From: Erinaceus europaeus
Taxonomy: Eukaryota; Chordata; Mammalia; Eulipotyphla; Erinaceidae
DNA: 64,000 nt
Direction of reading: 5' to 3'
Assembly: GCF_950295315.1 (NCBI RefSeq)
Contig: NC_080181.1
Span: 33,062,441-33,126,440, forward strand
The translations under genes were made by a program, and so were the position numbers. Every line of letters begins with the position of its first letter. The stretch's first letter is position 1. Under the pieces are notes generated by a model. That model had not been told where the DNA came from, made no database searches, and saw only the letters and a program-made list of their open reading frames with translations. Positions 46,785-58,210 of this stretch are shown here, piece after piece.

Positions 46785-48717
46785 GTCTATATATAGCAAA
46801 CCTACAGCCAACATCATACTCAATGGACAGAAGCTGAAAGCATTCCCCCTCATCGGGGACTAGACAGGGCTGTCCACTGTCACCGTTACTCTTCAACATA
46901 GTATTGGAAGTTCTTGCCATAGCAATCAGGCAAAAGAAATAAATCAAAGGGATACAGATTGGAAAGGAAGAAGTCAAGCTCTCACTATTTGCAGATGATA
47001 TGATAGTATACATAGAAAGACCTAAAGAATCCAGTAGAAAATTACTGGAAGTTATTAGGCAATATAGCAAGGTATCAGGATACAAAATCAATGCACAAAA
47101 ATCAGTGGCATTTCTTTATGCAAACACTAAATCTGAAGAAGAAGACATCCAGAAATCACTCCCATTTACTGTTACAGCAAAATCACTCAAATACCTAGGA
47201 ATAAAGTTGACCAAAGAATTGAAAGACTTGTATACTGAAAATTATGAGTCGCTACTCAAGGAGATAGAAACTGATACCAAGAAATGGAAAGATATCCCAT
47301 GCTTATGGATTGGAAGAATAAATATCATCAAAATGAATATTTTCCCCAGAGCCATATACAAATTTAATGCAATACCCATCAAAGTTCCACCAAGCTTCTT
47401 TAAGAGAATAGAACAAACACTACAATCATTTATTGGAACCTGAAAACACCTAGAATTGCCAAAACCATCTTAAGGAAAAGAAACAGAAATGGAGGCATCA
47501 CACTACCAGACCTTAAACAATATTATAAAGCCATCATCATCAAAACAGCATGGTACTGGAACAAAAATAGGCACACAGACCAGTGGAACAGAATCGAAAG
47601 CCCAGAAGTAAATCCCAACACCTATGGGCATCTAATCTTTGATAAGGGGGCCCAAAGGATTAAATGGAAAAAAGGAGGCTCTCTTCAATAAATGGTGCTG
47701 AGAAAACTGGGTTGAAACATGCAGAAGAATGAAATTGAACCACTTTATCTCACCAGAAACAAAAATCAACTACAAATGGATCAAAGACCTAGATGTCAGA
47801 CCAGAAACAATCAAATACTTAGAGGAAACATTGGTAAAACAGTTTCCCACCTACACTTCAAGGACATCTTTGATGAATCAAACCCAATTGCAGGGAAGAC
47901 TAAAGCAGAAACAAACCAATGGGACTACATCAAATTGAAAAGCTTCTGCACATCCAAAGAAACTATTAAACAAACAGAGAGACCCCTCACAGAATGGGAG
48001 AAGATCTTCACATGCCAGACATCAGACAAGAAACTAATCACCAAAATATATAAAGAGCTCAGCAAACTTAGCCACAAAAAAGCAAATGACCCCATCCAAA
48101 AATGGGCAGAGGAAATGAACAAAACATTCACTACAGAGGAGATCCAAAAGGCTAACAAACATATGAAAAACTGCTCTAGGTCACTGATTGTCAGAGAAAT
48201 GCAAATTAAGACAACACTAAGATACCACCTCACTCCTGTAAGAATGGCATACATCAAAAAGGACAGCAGCAACAAATGTTGGAGAGGATGTGGGGACAGA
48301 GGAACCCTTTTACATTGCTGGTGGGAATGTAAATTGGTACAGCTTCTGTGGAGAGCAGTCTGGAAAACTCTCAGAAGGCTAGACATGGACCTTCCATATG
48401 ACCCAGTAATTCCTCTCATGGGGTTATACCCCAATGACTCCGTAACACCCAACCAAAAAGAGGTGTGTACTCCTATGTTCATAGCAGCACAATTCATAAT
48501 AGCTAAAACCTGGAAACAACCCAGGTGCCCAACAACAGATGAGTGGCTGAGAAAGCTGTGGTATATAGACACAATGGAATACTATGCAGCTATCAAGAAC
48601 AATGAACCCACCCTCTCTGACCCATCTTGGACAGAGCTAGAAGGAATTATGTTAAGTGAGCTAAGTCAGAAAGATAAAGATGAGTATGGGATGATCCCAC
48701 TCATCAACAGAAGTTGA
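46785..48717 (+). pseudogene. L1 ORF2p, C-terminal half
   Basis: Reverse transcriptase part: [11 protein letters not shown] (the Cys is intact here, TGT at 46871-46873), then FADD at 46988-46999 with both catalytic Asp residues. The frame 47000-47443 ([25 protein letters not shown]) breaks at about 47430, where SFIGT then TGA replaces SFSWN: a one- or two-base deletion. The frame 47719-48717 (332 codons) carries the C-terminal domain with C-x3-C-x7-H-x4-C ([18 protein letters not shown]) and ends LINRS. Missing: endonuclease and first RT blocks. Another disruption lies between 47443 and 47719. Not functional. Confidence 0.95.
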
Positions 48718-50100
48718 GTAAGAAGATCTGAAAGGGAAACTAAAAGCAGGACCTGACTAAATTGTAAGTAGGACACCAAAGTAAAAACCCAGTGGTGAGG
48801 GGTAGACATGTAGCTTCCTGGGCCAGTTGGGGGTGGGAGTGGGCGGGAGGGATGGGTCACAGTCCTTTGGTGGTGGGAATGGTGTTTATATACACTCCTA
48901 GCAAAATGTAGACATATAAATCAGTAGTTAATTAATATGAGAGGGGGAAATCAATTGTATGTCTCAAAGTTTCTCAAAAGACAAACTGAATCTTTTTAAT
49001 ATATAGGCTATGTATTTGATATGTGGACTCTCTCAAAAGCCTAGACCAAGTAGATTAGAAGCATCCAATAGCACAGCTATCTACAAGATACTGGATACTG
49101 TACAGCAAACCATAACAAAGGGACTTTTCAAAGTTAATCCAATTACCAAATAATGTGATGATAATATTAACTATCGATTGTCTTTTTGAACCCTAAGACA
49201 GCAGGAACCTCACATCTTCACTATAGAGCCCCTACTTCACCCAGTCCTGGAACCCTTGGATAGGGCCCACTTTCCCGTATGCATCTCCCAATCCAAACCA
49301 AATAATATTGCATCCGCCAATCACAACCTAACCAAAGCAACGATTGCCACCTCAACATGCTTCACCTCAGGCTGTATCCAGAGACTTCACGTGTGGAATG
49401 ACAACCCTTCAACTTCATTACTCGGGTGAGACCTTTCCTTTAATTTCACTCAGGTAGTTCACTCTAATTTCATCTCAGGTAGTACACTCTAATTTCATCT
49501 GAGGTAGTTCACTTTCTAACAAAGTCCCATAACCTAGATATACACCAGTTTCTGTGAGAGAGAGCTTATGTGCACACGTATCCATAAACTACTGCAAAAT
49601 ATATACCTGAAAGCAGAAGTACACTAGAGTTTGCAGTGAGTACCTCCCTAACACTTCCTCTCCACTATTCCAAGCATGGGATCCATGATTGCTCAACAAT
49701 TTGTTTGGCTTCATATGTTAACTCTCTTTTCAATCACCAGGTTCCAGATGCCACCAGGATGCTGGCTAGGCTTCCCTGGATTGAAGACCCCACCAATTTG
49801 TCCTGGAGCTCAGCTTCCCCAGAGACACACCTTACTAGGGAAAGAGAGAGGCAGACTGGGAGTATGGACCAACCAGTCAATGCCCATGTTCAGCGGGGAA
49901 GCAATTACAGAAGCCAGACCTTCTACCTTCTGCAACCCTCTAAGACCCTGGGTCCATGCTCTCAGAGGGCTAGAGAATGGGAAAGCTATCATGGGAGGGG
50001 GTGGGTTATGGGGATTGGGTGGTGGGAATTGTGTGGAGTTGTACCCCTCCTACCTTATGTTTTTGTTCATTAATCCTTTCTTAAATAAAAAATTAAAAAA
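48718..50100 (+). other. Young L1 3' UTR, 1.38 kb, unspliced
   Basis: The first G-rich motif (48829-48856) lies about 110 bp after the stop. The removable GT-AG segment is 49426-49740 (315 bp, longer than the 279 bp in other copies because TAGT(A/T)CACTCTAATTTCATCT is tandemly repeated). The second G-rich motif is at 49993-50026. Two overlapping open frames (49636-50073 and 49676-50110, about 145 codons each) lie in its 3' part. Confidence 0.85.
49426..49740 (+). other. Intron-like GT-AG segment (retained)
   Basis: CTCGG|GTGAGACC at the left and TCAATCACCAG|GTTCCAG at the right. Same boundaries as at 3605-3883, with about 36 extra bases from the internal tandem repeat. TATGTTAACTCTC upstream of the acceptor could serve as a branch site. 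Confidence 0.65.
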
Positions 50101-50149
50101 ATTAATTTAAATTAAATTAAAAATAAAGTAATCAAAAAAATTCCTATCA

Positions 50150-50691
50150 CTGCTCTTTAATTACAGCTCTTTTTCTTATCTTTTCTCTTTCTTTCTCTTA
50201 TCTCTTTTTTCTTTTTTTTTTAATCTTGTCATACACTTCTTCCTTGATTCTTCTTTGCCTTTCTGAATTTGTGAATTAATTTGAGGAAGAAATATGACTC
50301 AGAATGGACTCTCTCTGTGTGTATCTCTGCTCCACTTCCCTTTTTCTCTCTTGTTACCCCTAGAATATACAGTGGATAGTAGATTCGCATAACTGTCTAT
50401 TCTTGCTATTCCTTCTTTGTTTTCTCTTTCTTCTTCACTGGGATTTGGTTACTATTTTTTCACGGACTGGAGAAATTGTTTGGCTAACTGGTAGTGATTA
50501 AACTGCTTCAATACTTGCTTCAGTTGCTACTGTAATTCCTGAGTTTGGTGAGTGCAATTGTCATAAAGGTATTTAGTAAAGTGTTGCTTGTACTCAAGAC
50601 ACAACAACTGAGGAACAACAGAGCATAAAAAAAGAAACACATAAATTAAAAAATGGGTAGATCAAAACAAATAAAACTGCTACTACAATGA
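50150..50691 (+). promoter_or_regulatory. L1 5' UTR (presumed promoter region), left edge uncertain
   Basis: Pyrimidine-rich at the left (50168-50225), then sequence without resemblance by eye to the 5' UTR of the 25.7 kb L1, running into GATCAAAACAAATAAAACTG before ORF1. Full-length status depends on where the previous L1 tail ends, which low complexity hides. Confidence 0.55.
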
Positions 50692-51650
50692 ATGAAGACC
50701 AAGAGCCCAGAAGAAACTACAAATCATCCAGAAGTAACCATAGATAAGAAAAGTATGCAAGCAATAATAAAATTATTAATCACAGAAATGAAAACAACAT
50801 TGGAGGAAAGGAATGGCAGTATTAGGGAAACAACAGTTGAGACTCCCAAGGAAAATACTGATTATCTTGAGGCAATTAGAGAACTGAAAGCTGAAATAGC
50901 TGTAATGAAGAAAGAATCTGAGGCAAAGGAAATCAGATTAACAGAAGCAGAAAACAGAATTAGTCAGACAGAGGGTGAGTTAGAGAAAACTAAGAAAGAG
51001 GTGAAAGAGCTTAAATAGAGATTGAGAGACACGGAAAACAACAACAGAGACATATGGGATGATCTCATAACAAGTAACCTTGCATAATTGACCGGTCAGA
51101 GGAAGAAAGAGAGGAAGGGGAAGCAAACATTCTAGAGGAAATAATAGAAGAAAACTTCCCAGACCTGAATAACAGAAAGGATATCAAGATTCAAGAGGCC
51201 CAGAGCGTACCAAACAGAATCAACCCAGACCTGAAGACACCAAGACACATCATAGTCACAATGAGAAGAAGTAAGGATAAAGAAAGGATCCTAAAGGCTG
51301 CAAGAGAGAAACAAAAAGTCACATACAAGGGAAAACCCATAAGATTATCTACAGACTTCTCCACTCAAACTCTAAAAGCCAGAAGAGAATGGCAAGATAT
51401 CTATCAAGCCCTGAATGAAAAAGGGTTTCAACCAAGGATAATATATCCTGCTAGACTTTCATTCAAACTAGGTGGAGGGATCAAAACCTTCTTAGACAAA
51501 CAACAGTTAAAGGAGGCAACCATCACCAAACCAGCCCTGAAAGAAAAGACCTCTTATAAACAAGAACATCACTTTAATACTGGAAATATATCAGAGCAAA
51601 CAAAAAAAATTTTTTTTGACCAATGGCACTACAATACATTAAATCCATAA
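50692..51650 (+). pseudogene. L1 ORF1p relic
   Basis: Start ATG at 50692 (MKTKSPEETTN). Residues about 60-108 form a charged, heptad-like coiled-coil segment (ELKAEIAVMKKESEAKE). TAG at 51016-51018 interrupts it, and there is a frameshift in the RRM region (51040-51260; NNNRDIWDDL, then QEAQSVPNRINPDLKT). The C-terminal domain is intact in 51261-51540 (AAREKQKVTYKGKPIR, RREWQDIYQALNEK, YPARLSFKLGGGIKT). A deletion near 51545 (after PALKE) shifts the end, so the frame runs on to 51650 and overlaps ORF2. Inactive. Confidence 0.93.
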
Positions 51651-54600
51651 TATCAATAAATGTGAATGGCTTAAACTCACCCATCAAAAGGCACAGAGTT
51701 GGGGGATGGATCAGAAAACATAACCTAACCATATGCTGCTTGCAGGAATCCCATCTGTCACAACAAGATAAACACAGACTTAAAGTGAAAGGATGGAAAA
51801 ATATCATACAATCTAACAGACCACAAAAAAGGGCAGGAACAGCCATTCTCATATCAGACATGATAGATTTTAAATTAAATAAAGTAATAAAAGATAGGCA
51901 AGGACATTACATAATGATTAGAGGATCAATCAGCCAAGAAGACTTTACAATTCTTTACATCTATGCACACAATGAGGGACCATCTAAATACATCCAGCAC
52001 TTACTGAAAGAATTTCAAAAATACATCAATAGTAATACAATAATACTGGGATACTTTAATAACCCATTCTTCTCTCACACTTAGACAGATCAACAAAGCA
52101 GAGAACCAACAAAGATACAAGAGAATTGAATGAAGAGATTGACAGACTAGATCTCTTGGAGATTTTCAGAGTCCTTCACCCCAAGAAACTGGAATACACC
52201 TTCTTTTTAAATCCACATAACACATACTCAAGGATAGACCACATGTTAGGCCACAAAGACAGCATCAATAAATACAAGAACAATGAAATCATCCCAAGTA
52301 TCTTCTCAGAACACAGTGGAATAAAACTAACATTTAACAACAAACAGAAAATTATTAAAGTCACAGAATTTGGAAACTAAACAACATACTCCTTAAGAAC
52401 CACTGTGTCAGAGATTCACTCAAGTAGGAAATTCAAACGTTCCTGGAAAAAAATGAAAATTAAGACACAACCTATCAAAATATTTGGAACACAGCTAAAG
52501 CAGTACTGAGAGGGAAACTTATAGCCATACAATCACATATTAAACACCAAGAAGAAGCTCAAATGAACGACCTTACTGCACACCTCAAGGACTTAGAGAA
52601 AGAAAAACAAAGGAACCCTAAAGCAACCAGAAGGACAGAAATCACTAAAGTTAGAGCAGAAATAAACAACATCGAAAATAAAAGAACCATACAAAATGTT
52701 GGTTGAAGCCAACACAATGAAGCCAAATGTTGGTTCTTTGAAAGATTAAACAAAATTGACAAACCCCTAGCCAGACTCACCAAAAAAAAAAAAAAGAGAG
52801 AAGACTCAAATTAATAGAATTGTAAACGATGGAGGAGATATCACAACTGACACCACAGAAATACAGAGAATCCTGTGAAACTTCTATAAAGAACTATATG
52901 CCACCAAGCTAGAGAATCTGGAAGAAATGGAACAATTCCGAGAAGCATATGCCCTTCCAAAACTGAACCAAGAAGAACTAAAAAATTTAAATGCACCAAT
53001 CACAGACAAAGAAATTGAAACCATTATTAAGAACCTCCCCAACAACAAAAGTCCTGGACCAGATGACTTCACAAATGAATTCTACAAAACTTTCAGGAAA
53101 CAGTTAGTACCCATACTTCTTAAGCTTTTCCATAAGATTGAAGAAACAGAATACTCCCTTCCACCTTCTATGAAGCCAACATCACCCTGATACCAAAAGC
53201 TGATAGGGACAGAACAAAAAAGGAAAACTACAGACCAATATCTCTGATGAACATAGATGCCAAAATATTAAACAAGATCTTGGCCAACCGGATACAGCAA
53301 CATATCAAAAAGATTGTTCATCACGATCAAGTGGGATTCATCCCAGGAATGCAAGGCTGGTTCAACATCTGTAAGTCAATCAATGTCATTCACCACACCA
53401 ATAAAAGCAAAGCCAAAAACCACATGATTATCATAATAGATGCAGAGAAAGCCTTTGACAAAATCCAACACCCATTCATGCTCAAAACTCTACAAAAAAT
53501 GGGAATAGATGGGAATTTCCTCAAGATAGTGGGGTCTATATATAGGAAAACCTACAGCCAACATCATACTCAATGGACAGAAGCTGAAAGCATTCCCCCT
53601 CAGATCAGGGACTAGACAGGGCTGACCACTGTCACTGTTACTCTTCAACATAGTATTGGAAGTTCTTGCCATAGCAATTAGTCAAGAGAAAGGAATCAAA
53701 GGAATACAGATTGGAAGGGAAGAAGTCAAGCTATATTTTCAGATGATATGATAGTATACATAGAAAAAAACCTAAAAAATCCAGCAGAAAACTGCTGGAA
53801 GTTATTAGGCAATATAGCAAGGTGTCAGGCTACATTGATTTTGATCAATGTACAAAAATCAGTGGCATTTCTTTATGCAAACACTAAATCTGAAGAAGAA
53901 GATATCCAGAAATCACTCCCCTTTACTGTTTCAGCAAAATCAATCAAATACCTAGGAATAAAGTTGACCAAAGAAGTGAAAGACTTATATACTGAAAACT
54001 ATGAGTCGCTACTCAAGGAAATAGAAACTGATAACAGGAAATGGAAGATATCCCACGCTCATGGATTGGAAGAATAAATATCATCAAAATGAATATTTTC
54101 CCCAGAGCCATATACAAATTTAATGCAATACCCATCAAAGTTCCACCAAGCTTCTTTAAGAAAATAGAACAAACACTACAATCATTTAGCTGGAACATGA
54201 AAACACCTAGAATTGCCAAAAACATCTTGAGGAAAAGAAACAGAAATGGAGGCATCACACTCTCAGATCTTAAACTATATTATAAAGCCATCATCATCAA
54301 AACAGCATGGTACTGGAACAAAAAAAGGCACACAGACAAGTGGAACAGAATTGAAAGCCCAGAAATAAAGCCCCACACCTATGGACATCTAATCTTTGAT
54401 GAGGGGTCCCAAAGCATTAAATGGAAAAATGGGGCTCTCTTCAATAAATGGTGCTGGGAAAACTGGGTTGTAACTTGCAGAAGAATGGAATTGAACCACT
54501 TTATCTCATCAGAAACAAAAATCAACTCCAAATAGATCAAAGACCTAGATGTCAGACCAGAAACAATCAAATACTTAGAGGAAAACGTTGGTAAAACAAT

Positions 54601-55474
54601 TTCCCACCTACACCTCAAGGACATCTGTGATGAATCAAACCCAATTGCAGGGAAGACTAAAGCAGAAACAAACCAATGGGACTACACAAAATTGAAAAGC
54701 TTCTGCACAGCCAAAGAAACTATTAAACAAACAAAGACACCCCTCACAGAATGGGAGAAGATCTTCACATGCCATACATCAGATAAGAAACTAATCACCA
54801 AAATATATAAAGAGCTCAGCAAACTTAGCCACAAAAAAGCAAATGACCCCATCCAAAAATGGGCAGAGGTTATGAACAAAACATTCACCTCAGACGAGAT
54901 CCAAAAGGCTAACAAACATATGAAAAACTGCTCTAGGTCACTGATTGTCAGAGAATTGCAAATTAAGATAACACTAAGATACCACCTCACTCCTGTAAGA
55001 ATGGCATACATCAAAAAGGACAGCAGCAACAAATGCTGGAGAGGTTGTGGGGACAGAGGTACCCTTTTACATTGCCGGTGGGAATGTAAATTGGTACAGC
55101 TTCTGTGGAGAGCAGTCTGGAAAACTCTCAGAAGGCTAGACATGGACCTTCCATATGATCCAGTAATTCCTCTCATGGGGTTATACCCCAAGGACTCCAT
55201 AACAGCCAACCAAAAAGAGGTGTGTACTCCTATGTTCATAGCAGCACAATTCATAATAGCTAAAACCTGGAAGCAACCCAGGTGCCCAACAACAGATGAG
55301 TGGCTGAGAAAGCTGTGGTATATAGACACAATGGAATACTATGCAGCTATCAAGAACAATGAACCCACCCTCTCTGACCTCTCTTGGACAGAGCTAGAAG
55401 GAATTATGTTAAGTGAGCTAAGTCAGAAAGATAAAGATGAGTATGGGATAATCCCACTCATCAACAGAAGTTGA
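51623..55474 (+). pseudogene. L1 ORF2p relic
   Basis: Start taken at ATG 51623 (MALQYIKSI), aligned with the usual ORF2 start. Endonuclease: NVNGLNSPIKRHR, LQESHL, but ILGYFNN (family GDFN; Asp to Tyr) and FSEHSG (family SDHS; Asp to Glu), so two catalytic positions are altered. The TAG at 52082-52084 follows directly. Reverse transcriptase: [37 protein letters not shown] then TGA (53623-53625), FSDD (53736-53747). C-terminal frames 54041-54535 and 54692-55474 (260 codons, [14 protein letters not shown] zinc-knuckle-like, ends LINRS). At least seven frameshifts or stops. Inactive. Confidence 0.95.
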
Positions 55475-56820
55475 CTAAGAAGATCTGAAAGGGAAACTAA
55501 AAGCAGGACCTGACCAAATTATAAGTAGGGCACCAAAGTAAAAACCTTGTGGTGAGGGGTAGACATGCAGATTCCTGGGACAGTGAGGGGTGGGAGTGGG
55601 TGAGAGGAATGGGTCACAGTCTTTTGGTGGTGGGAATGGTGTTTATGTACACTCCTAGTAAAATGTAGTCATATAAATCACTAGTTAATTAATATGAGAG
55701 GGGGAAAATCAATTGTATGTCTCGAAGTTTTTCAAAACACAGACTGAATCTTTTTAATATATATAGCTGTGCAATTGATATGCAGACTCTCTCAAAAGCC
55801 TAGACCAAGTAGATCAGAAGCAACCAATAGCACAGCTATATACAAGATACTGGGTACTGTACAGCAAACCCTAACAAAAGGACTTTTCAAAGTTAACCCA
55901 ATTACCAAATAATGTGATGATAACATTAACTATCCATTGTCTTTTTGAACCCTAACACAGCAGGAACCTCACATCTCCACTATAGAGCCTCTACTTCCCT
56001 AGTCCTGGAACCATTGGATAGGGCCCACTTTCCCGTACGCCTCTCCCAATCCATATCAAATAATATTGCATCTGCCAATCACAACCTAACCAACACAACG
56101 ATTGCCACCTCAACATGCCTCACTTCAGACTGTGTCCAGAGACTTCACGTGTGGAATGACAACCCTTCAGCTTCATTACTCAGGTGAGACCTTTCCTTTC
56201 ATAGTATACTCTAATTCCATCTCAAGTGGTTCACTTTCTAACAAAGTCCCCAAACCTAGATATACACCAATTTCTGTGAGAAAGAGCATATGTTCACACG
56301 TATCCATAAACTACTGCAAAATATATACCTGAAAGCAGAAGTACACTAGAGTTTGCAGTGAGTACCCCCCTAACACTTCCTCTCCACTATTCCAAGCTTT
56401 GGGTCCATGATTGCTCAACAGTTTGTTTGGCTTCGTATGTTAACTCTCTTTTCAGTCACCAGGTTCCAATTGTCATCAGGATGCCAGCCAGGCTTCCCTA
56501 GACTGAAGACCCCACCAATTTGTCCTGGAGCTCCGCTTCCCCAGAGACCCACCCTACTAGGGAAAGAGAGAGGCAGACTGGGAGTATGGACCGACCAGTC
56601 AACTCCCATATTCAGCGGGGAAGCAATTACAGAAGCCAGACCTTCCACCTTCTGCAACCCACAACGACCCTGGGTCCATGCTCCCAGAGGGATAGAGAAT
56701 GGGAAAGCTATCAGGGGAGGGGGTGGGATATGGAGATTGGATGGTGGGAATTGTGTGGAGTTGTACCCCTCCTACCCTATGGTTTTGTTAATTAATCCTT
56801 TCTTAAATAAAAAAGAAGAC
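55475..56820 (+). other. Young L1 3' UTR, 1.35 kb, unspliced
   Basis: Same order as 48718-50100. The GT-AG segment is 56184-56462, here with CAG|GTGAGA, a near-ideal donor. An open frame 55945-56187 leads into the donor and stops at TGA there; a second open frame (56407-56823) follows. The 3' G-rich motif (56714-56748) is partly mutated. Confidence 0.88.
56184..56462 (+). other. Intron-like GT-AG segment (retained)
   Basis: 279 bp from GTGAGACC to CAGTCACCAG. Donor ATTACTCAG|GTGAGA, acceptor TAACTCTCTTTTCAGTCACCAG|GTTCC. TTTTCAG nine bases upstream offers an alternative acceptor. Confidence 0.65.
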
Positions 56821-56844
56821 TAAATAAATAAAAATAAAAACTTC

Positions 56845-57209
56845 ACACAGCTTTGTTTGGGGTTTAAACAAATGGGAAGTTTATTACATTGTAGGTTATT
56901 TAGGTACAGCGAAGTGGGCAAAGGGGCAAAGTCCAGCTAGTTGTGATGGGTAGGAGCTATGATGCCATCAACTAGTTACCAGCACTTGGATACATATGTT
57001 CAGGAACTAGGGAAAGTAACATGGTGGATCCTGTGGAGGAGAACAGGAAAAGGTCAGGAATAGAGAACAGGAACAAAGAGCAGGAACCGCCAGACACTCA
57101 CTTATATAACTTTCTATAAACCCACAATCCCTTGTGGGTTTTCATGAGTAAGTAGTATGCTCATCAGGTTGACATCAGTCATATGCTAATTATGTTCATG
57201 TCCCAACAG
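56845..57209 (-). repeat. Probable solo LTR, antisense
   Basis: Minus strand: start TGTTGGGACATGAACATAAT (57209 leftward), TATA-like AGTTATATAAGTGAG (about 57103-57117), AATAAACTTCCC (about 56880) as polyadenylation signal. Typical LTR order. The right-hand (plus-strand left) edge abuts the L1 tail and no duplication could be matched. Confidence 0.65.
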
Positions 57210-57299
57210 ACATTAATGAATGAGATATACTCCTTTCCAAAAAAAAAAAGCTTATTATCTAATGCATAAATAAATAAATAATAGTACACATCACTAATT

Positions 57300-57505
57300 A
57301 TTTTTAAAATTATCTTTAATTATTGGATAGACACAGCCAGAAATAGAAGGGGTATGGGGAGATAGGGAAAGAGAAAGAAAGACACCTGTAGCACTACCTC
57401 ATGACTTGCAAAGCTTTCCCCCTTGCAGGTGGGAAACGGGCTCAAACCTGGGTCCTCATACATTTTAACATGTGCACTCAGCCTGGTGCACCACCACCTG
57501 TCCCC
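57300..57505 (-). repeat. tRNA-derived SINE, older subfamily, antisense
   Basis: CACCTGTAGCACTACCTCAT, GGCTCAAACCTGGGTCCTCA (B box complement), TGTGCACTCAGCCTGGTGCA and CCACCACCTGTCCCCCC (head complement). Confidence 0.88.
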
Positions 57506-57906
57506 CCACAAATAGCTAATTCATGCAAGTTATAGTGGTGCGGGTGTGAGATAATTTGGGCACACAAGAGAAAGGCATATAAACCAGGCTGGTGGAAGAG
57601 AGAAATATATCCAGTACACTGACTTATAAATTGACATGAATGCTGAGTAAGTTTTAGCCAAGAAAAGGCAAGAAAGGATTGAAGATTAGAAAAAGAAAAA
57701 GACATCCTAGGAAGATAGGACTGCATGGTTTTGATCTGGTATATTTATGATGGAGTACAAACACACAGAGAGAAGGAGAGTCAAGATATTTTGAAGAGAA
57801 AGAAATTTAATGATAAACCAAACTTTAGCCATAAGATAATAAATAGTTTTTCTGGTCTTAAGGACACATACTGGTGTTCTTTAGTCAAGGGAACAAAATA
57901 GGTTTT

Positions 57907-58202
57907 GGGAGTTGGGCAGTAGTGCAGCAGGTTAAGTGCACATGGCATGAAGTGAAAGGACCTGTGTAAGGATCCTGGTTTGAGCCCCCGGCTCCCCACC
58001 TGCAGGGAAGTCGCTTCACAGGTGATGAAGCAGGTCTGCAGGTGTCTATCTTTCTCTCCCCCCTCTGTCTTCCCCTCCTCTCTCTATTTCTCTCTGTCCT
58101 ATCTAACAATGACGGCATCAATAACAACAACAATAATAACTACAACAACAATAAAAAAAACAAGGGCAACAAAAGGGAAAATAAATAAATATAAAAAATA
58201 GT
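57907..58202 (+). repeat. tRNA-derived SINE, young-looking copy
   Basis: GGGAGTTGGGCAGTAGTGCA head, GGTTTGAGCCCCCGGCTCCC (B box), CACCTGCAGGGAAGTCGCTT, ACAATGACGGCATCAATAAC, ACAAGGGCAACAAAAGGGAA, tail AAATAAATATAAAAAATAG. Direct repeat TAGGTTTT at 57899-57906 and 58203-58210. Confidence 0.92.
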
Positions 58203-58210
58203 TAGGTTTT

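Larger units (their letters stand above)
46785..50140 (+). mobile_element. 5'-truncated young L1 (ORF2 C-terminal half and full 3' UTR)
   Basis: Starts within the reverse transcriptase region (ACCTACAGCCAACATCATAC) and runs through the end of ORF2 (48717) and the 3' UTR to an A/T-rich tail (50085-50140). A possible weak target duplication ATCAAAAA lies at 46768-46775 and near 50131-50138; low complexity makes it uncertain. A second L1 begins within a few bases of its tail. Confidence 0.9.
50150..56820 (+). mobile_element. Near full-length young L1, decayed ORFs
   Basis: About 6.7 kb: 5' UTR roughly 50150-50691, ORF1 relic 50692-51650, ORF2 relic 51623-55474, 3' UTR 55475-56820 ending TTCTTAAATAAAAAAG. 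No convincing target duplication: the left flank is the tail of the preceding L1 and the right flank (ATAAATAAAAATAAAAAC) is low complexity. Same 3' UTR type as the 46.8 kb element. Confidence 0.9.

Noticed and set aside
47925..48572. 215-codon minus-strand frame (also at 54682-55329)
   Set aside because: Antisense shadow of the L1 ORF2 C-terminus; recurs because the ORF2 copies are similar.
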